Shown here: positions 62,648-64,000 of the stretch, one piece after another | Position numbering within the stretch: position 1 is the stretch's first letter | Layout of the letters: each line of letters starts with the position of its first letter | Assembly (NCBI GenBank): GCA_029834535.1 | Contig: JAQMWT010000336.1 | Span: 1-64,000, forward strand | DNA from: Chrysophaeum taylorii | Lineage: Eukaryota > Sar > Pelagophyceae > Pelagomonadales > Pelagomonadaceae | Reading direction: 5' to 3' | Length of the DNA stretch: 64,000 bases | Position numbers and translations under genes: made by a program | Notes under the pieces: model-generated | The model's input: the letters and a program-made list of their open reading frames with translations, nothing else | Databases searched by the model: none | Told to the model about the DNA's origin: nothing

Positions 62648-63454
62648 TTAGGAGGAGATGACTTTGGGTCGCGCGATATCGAAGATGTCGCCGATGGTGC
62701 TGTAGGTGTTGCCGCCGAGGCGCGCCATCGGGCGGAGCTTTTCGGGCAGGACGACACCCTTGTCGGCATCAAAGGCGGGCTCGTGGACGTGGATTAGGAC
62801 GACGCGGCCGACGACCATCGTCGCGGTGACGGCGCCAGTGTCGTTGTGCATAGGGATGATGTGGTCGACGCGGCACTCCATCGCCAGGGCCGCTTCGGCC
62901 GCGCGCGGCGGTTTCACTTTTGTGCTTGAAATCATCCTCAAGCCGGCGCTTTCGAACTCGTTGACGTCGGGCGCGAAATTCCCACAAGTATGGTTCGCCG
63001 CCTCGACGTACCACTCGCTCACGACGTGCACCACGAACTCGCGCGTTGCCTTGACGTTTTTGAGCGTGTCGCCGCCTCCTTTCCTCTTGTCGACGCAAGA
63101 GAAGACGATCGTCCCGGGATCGTGGTTGACGATACCCGAGTAACTGAATGGAGCGATGTTGATGAGGCCGTCGTAGGAGATGCTCGAGACGAGGGCGATC
63201 GGCCGCGGCACGTAGGCGCTGATGAAGAAGTTGTACTTGCTCTTGAGATCCTCGGGGGCTAATGTGAGGCTAGCCGGAGGGACCACCTCCTGCTGCTGCG
63301 TATCGCCCGGCGACCAGGTGGGGACGAACGACGTCGCGACACGACGGATCCGCTGCCGCCGCCGCCGCATCGACAAGTACATGGCGAGGCTGGAGGCGAG
63401 GGCCCCGCCGGCTGCGGCGAGACCCAGCTCCCACCCCCGCGTTGATGACGTCAT
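62648..63454 (-). CDS. membrane-anchored flavin-reductase-like (FMN-binding) protein
   Basis: A 268-residue protein. Residues ~10-29 form a hydrophobic anchor followed by a highly basic stretch (MRRRRQRIRRVA), so the domain probably faces the cytosol or organelle interior side next to a membrane. Residues ~68-240 match the flavin reductase-like / split-barrel FMN-binding family: YVPRPIALVSSISYDGLINIAPFS (81-104), where Arg-Pro and the Ala-Pro-Phe-Ser turn are the family signature. DTLKNVKATREFVVHVV follows, then AALAMECRVDHI and MVVGRVVLIHV. Bacterial relatives are flavoredoxins. The electron donor is unknown. The ATG at 63454 is the first in frame. It ends 173 bp from the PRP4 stop. Confidence 0.85.
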   Translation of the reverse strand: MTSSTRGWELGLAAAGGALASSLAMYLSMRRRRQRIRRVATSFVPTWSPGDTQQQEVVPPASLTLAPEDLKSKYNFFISAYVPRPIALVSSISYDGLINIAPFSYSGIVNHDPGTIVFSCVDKRKGGGDTLKNVKATREFVVHVVSEWYVEAANHTCGNFAPDVNEFESAGLRMISSTKVKPPRAAEAALAMECRVDHIIPMHNDTGAVTATMVVGRVVLIHVHEPAFDADKGVVLPEKLRPMARLGGNTYSTIGDIFDIARPKVISS

Positions 63455-63700
63455 TTTAGCTTATTATACTTGCCCCGTAGTGAAGAAGAGAGTGGAACAA
63501 TGACCTTCCTTTTTACCTTCGTCTTGCGGTTGAAACACCACTCTCCAAAAACAAACAAAGAAAAAAAGAAGCAACCAGTCCGTCCGTTTGTCCGGCGACA
63601 TGGTAACACCGTAATAAAAGTCCTCCACTGCGAGTAATTTTTTGTAGTCAAATGATAAACCGACCGACTCACTCACTCACTCACTCAGTCAGTCACTCCC
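63455..63700. other. spacer with (ACTC)n microsatellite
   Basis: Short region between two minus-strand genes; an ACTC repeat lies at about 63665-63690. Confidence 0.5.
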
Positions 63701-64000
63701 TCACGGCCGGGGTGAGAAGTCGAATGGAGTACCCGGGTGCCCGTCGGGTCGGAGGGCTGCGGCGGACCAGGGAGCCACGTCAGTGGCCGTGATTCGAATC
63801 GCCGCCTTGGCCCAATCCCTGCCAACGCGACCCGAGAGGATCTCGTCTCGCCAGACCCGTCGACTGTCGGCGAGGACAGAATCGAGGGCGTCGGGACCGT
63901 ACGGCCCCCCCGCGTTGGCGTAGATTGTGGCCAGGGGGTCGCCAGATGCCGCGGCCGCCTTACCTCTTCGCATTTCGTCGCGCATCCTCTGGTCGACGGA
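63701..64000 (-). CDS. C-terminal part of an unidentified protein, cut by the window edge
   Basis: The minus-strand frame is open from the window edge (reading SVDQRMRDEMRRGK) to a stop at 63701, about 100 residues. Composition and codon use match the other genes. Features: a charged helix, then YANAGGPYGPDALDSVLADSRRVWRDEI and a Pro/Asp-rich tail (GHPGTPFDFSPRP). An ATG at 63985 is not necessarily the start because the frame continues beyond the window. Family not recognised. Confidence 0.55.
   Translation of the reverse strand, partial: SVDQRMRDEMRRGKAAAASGDPLATIYANAGGPYGPDALDSVLADSRRVWRDEILSGRVGRDWAKAAIRITATDVAPWSAAALRPDGHPGTPFDFSPRP

Overview
The window is nuclear DNA of a eukaryotic microbe, most likely a GC-rich unicellular alga or similar protist. 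I cannot place it more precisely. The evidence is a set of long, mostly uninterrupted eukaryotic genes on both strands with short gaps and strong C/G third-position bias. These include a PRP4 splicing factor, a eukaryote-type S-adenosylmethionine decarboxylase, a GH20 hexosaminidase and a hybrid histidine kinase. The plant-type sulfotransferase/aminotransferase fusion and the cupin_3 protein fit an alga. Host genes and mobile-element relics alternate in blocks.

Layout. About 0.05-11.9 kb is one large, decayed Ty1/Copia-class LTR element with an extra long reading frame between RNase H and the 3' LTR. From 12.6 to 34.6 kb is a gene-rich block: long-chain acyl-CoA synthetase (+), an XK-related-like membrane protein (+), S-adenosylmethionine decarboxylase (-) head to head with a sulfotransferase/class IV aminotransferase fusion (+), an unrecognised protein (+), a secreted LON-domain protein (-), a hybrid histidine kinase (+), a zinc-ribbon Q/H-rich protein (-), and methionine adenosyltransferase with a long organelle-type leader (+). 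From 35.2 to 38.9 kb are LINE relics in both orientations; a 5' fragment of the same LINE family also lies at 15.4-15.7 kb.

From 39.1 to 44.2 kb is a secreted-type island: a DOPA-dioxygenase-like/PEBP fusion, a GH20 beta-hexosaminidase and a cupin. One copy of a ~0.9 kb repeat lies inside this island, and a tandem array of seven more copies plus a partial one follows at 44.4-51.9 kb. On the minus strand each unit encodes the dead C-terminal end of a Helitron/PIF1-type helicase, so the array is an amplified transposon fragment. A small hAT-like MITE sits in the first unit. A decayed DDE transposase relic follows (52.2-53.4 kb). The right end holds a CobW/G3E GTPase (+), about 4.5 kb without a recognisable gene, an Asn-run protein (-) head to head with PRP4 (+), a membrane-anchored flavin-reductase-like protein (-) and the C-terminus of a further minus-strand gene cut by the window edge.

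Functional links: methionine adenosyltransferase makes S-adenosylmethionine, and the decarboxylase commits it to polyamine synthesis. The aminotransferase shares a 221 bp divergent promoter region with the decarboxylase, so a role in methionine salvage or branched-chain amino acid metabolism is possible but unproven. The other genes look like unrelated housekeeping or secretory functions. Most starts were chosen at the first in-frame ATG; introns cannot be excluded, and one is suspected at the DOPA-dioxygenase/PEBP gene.
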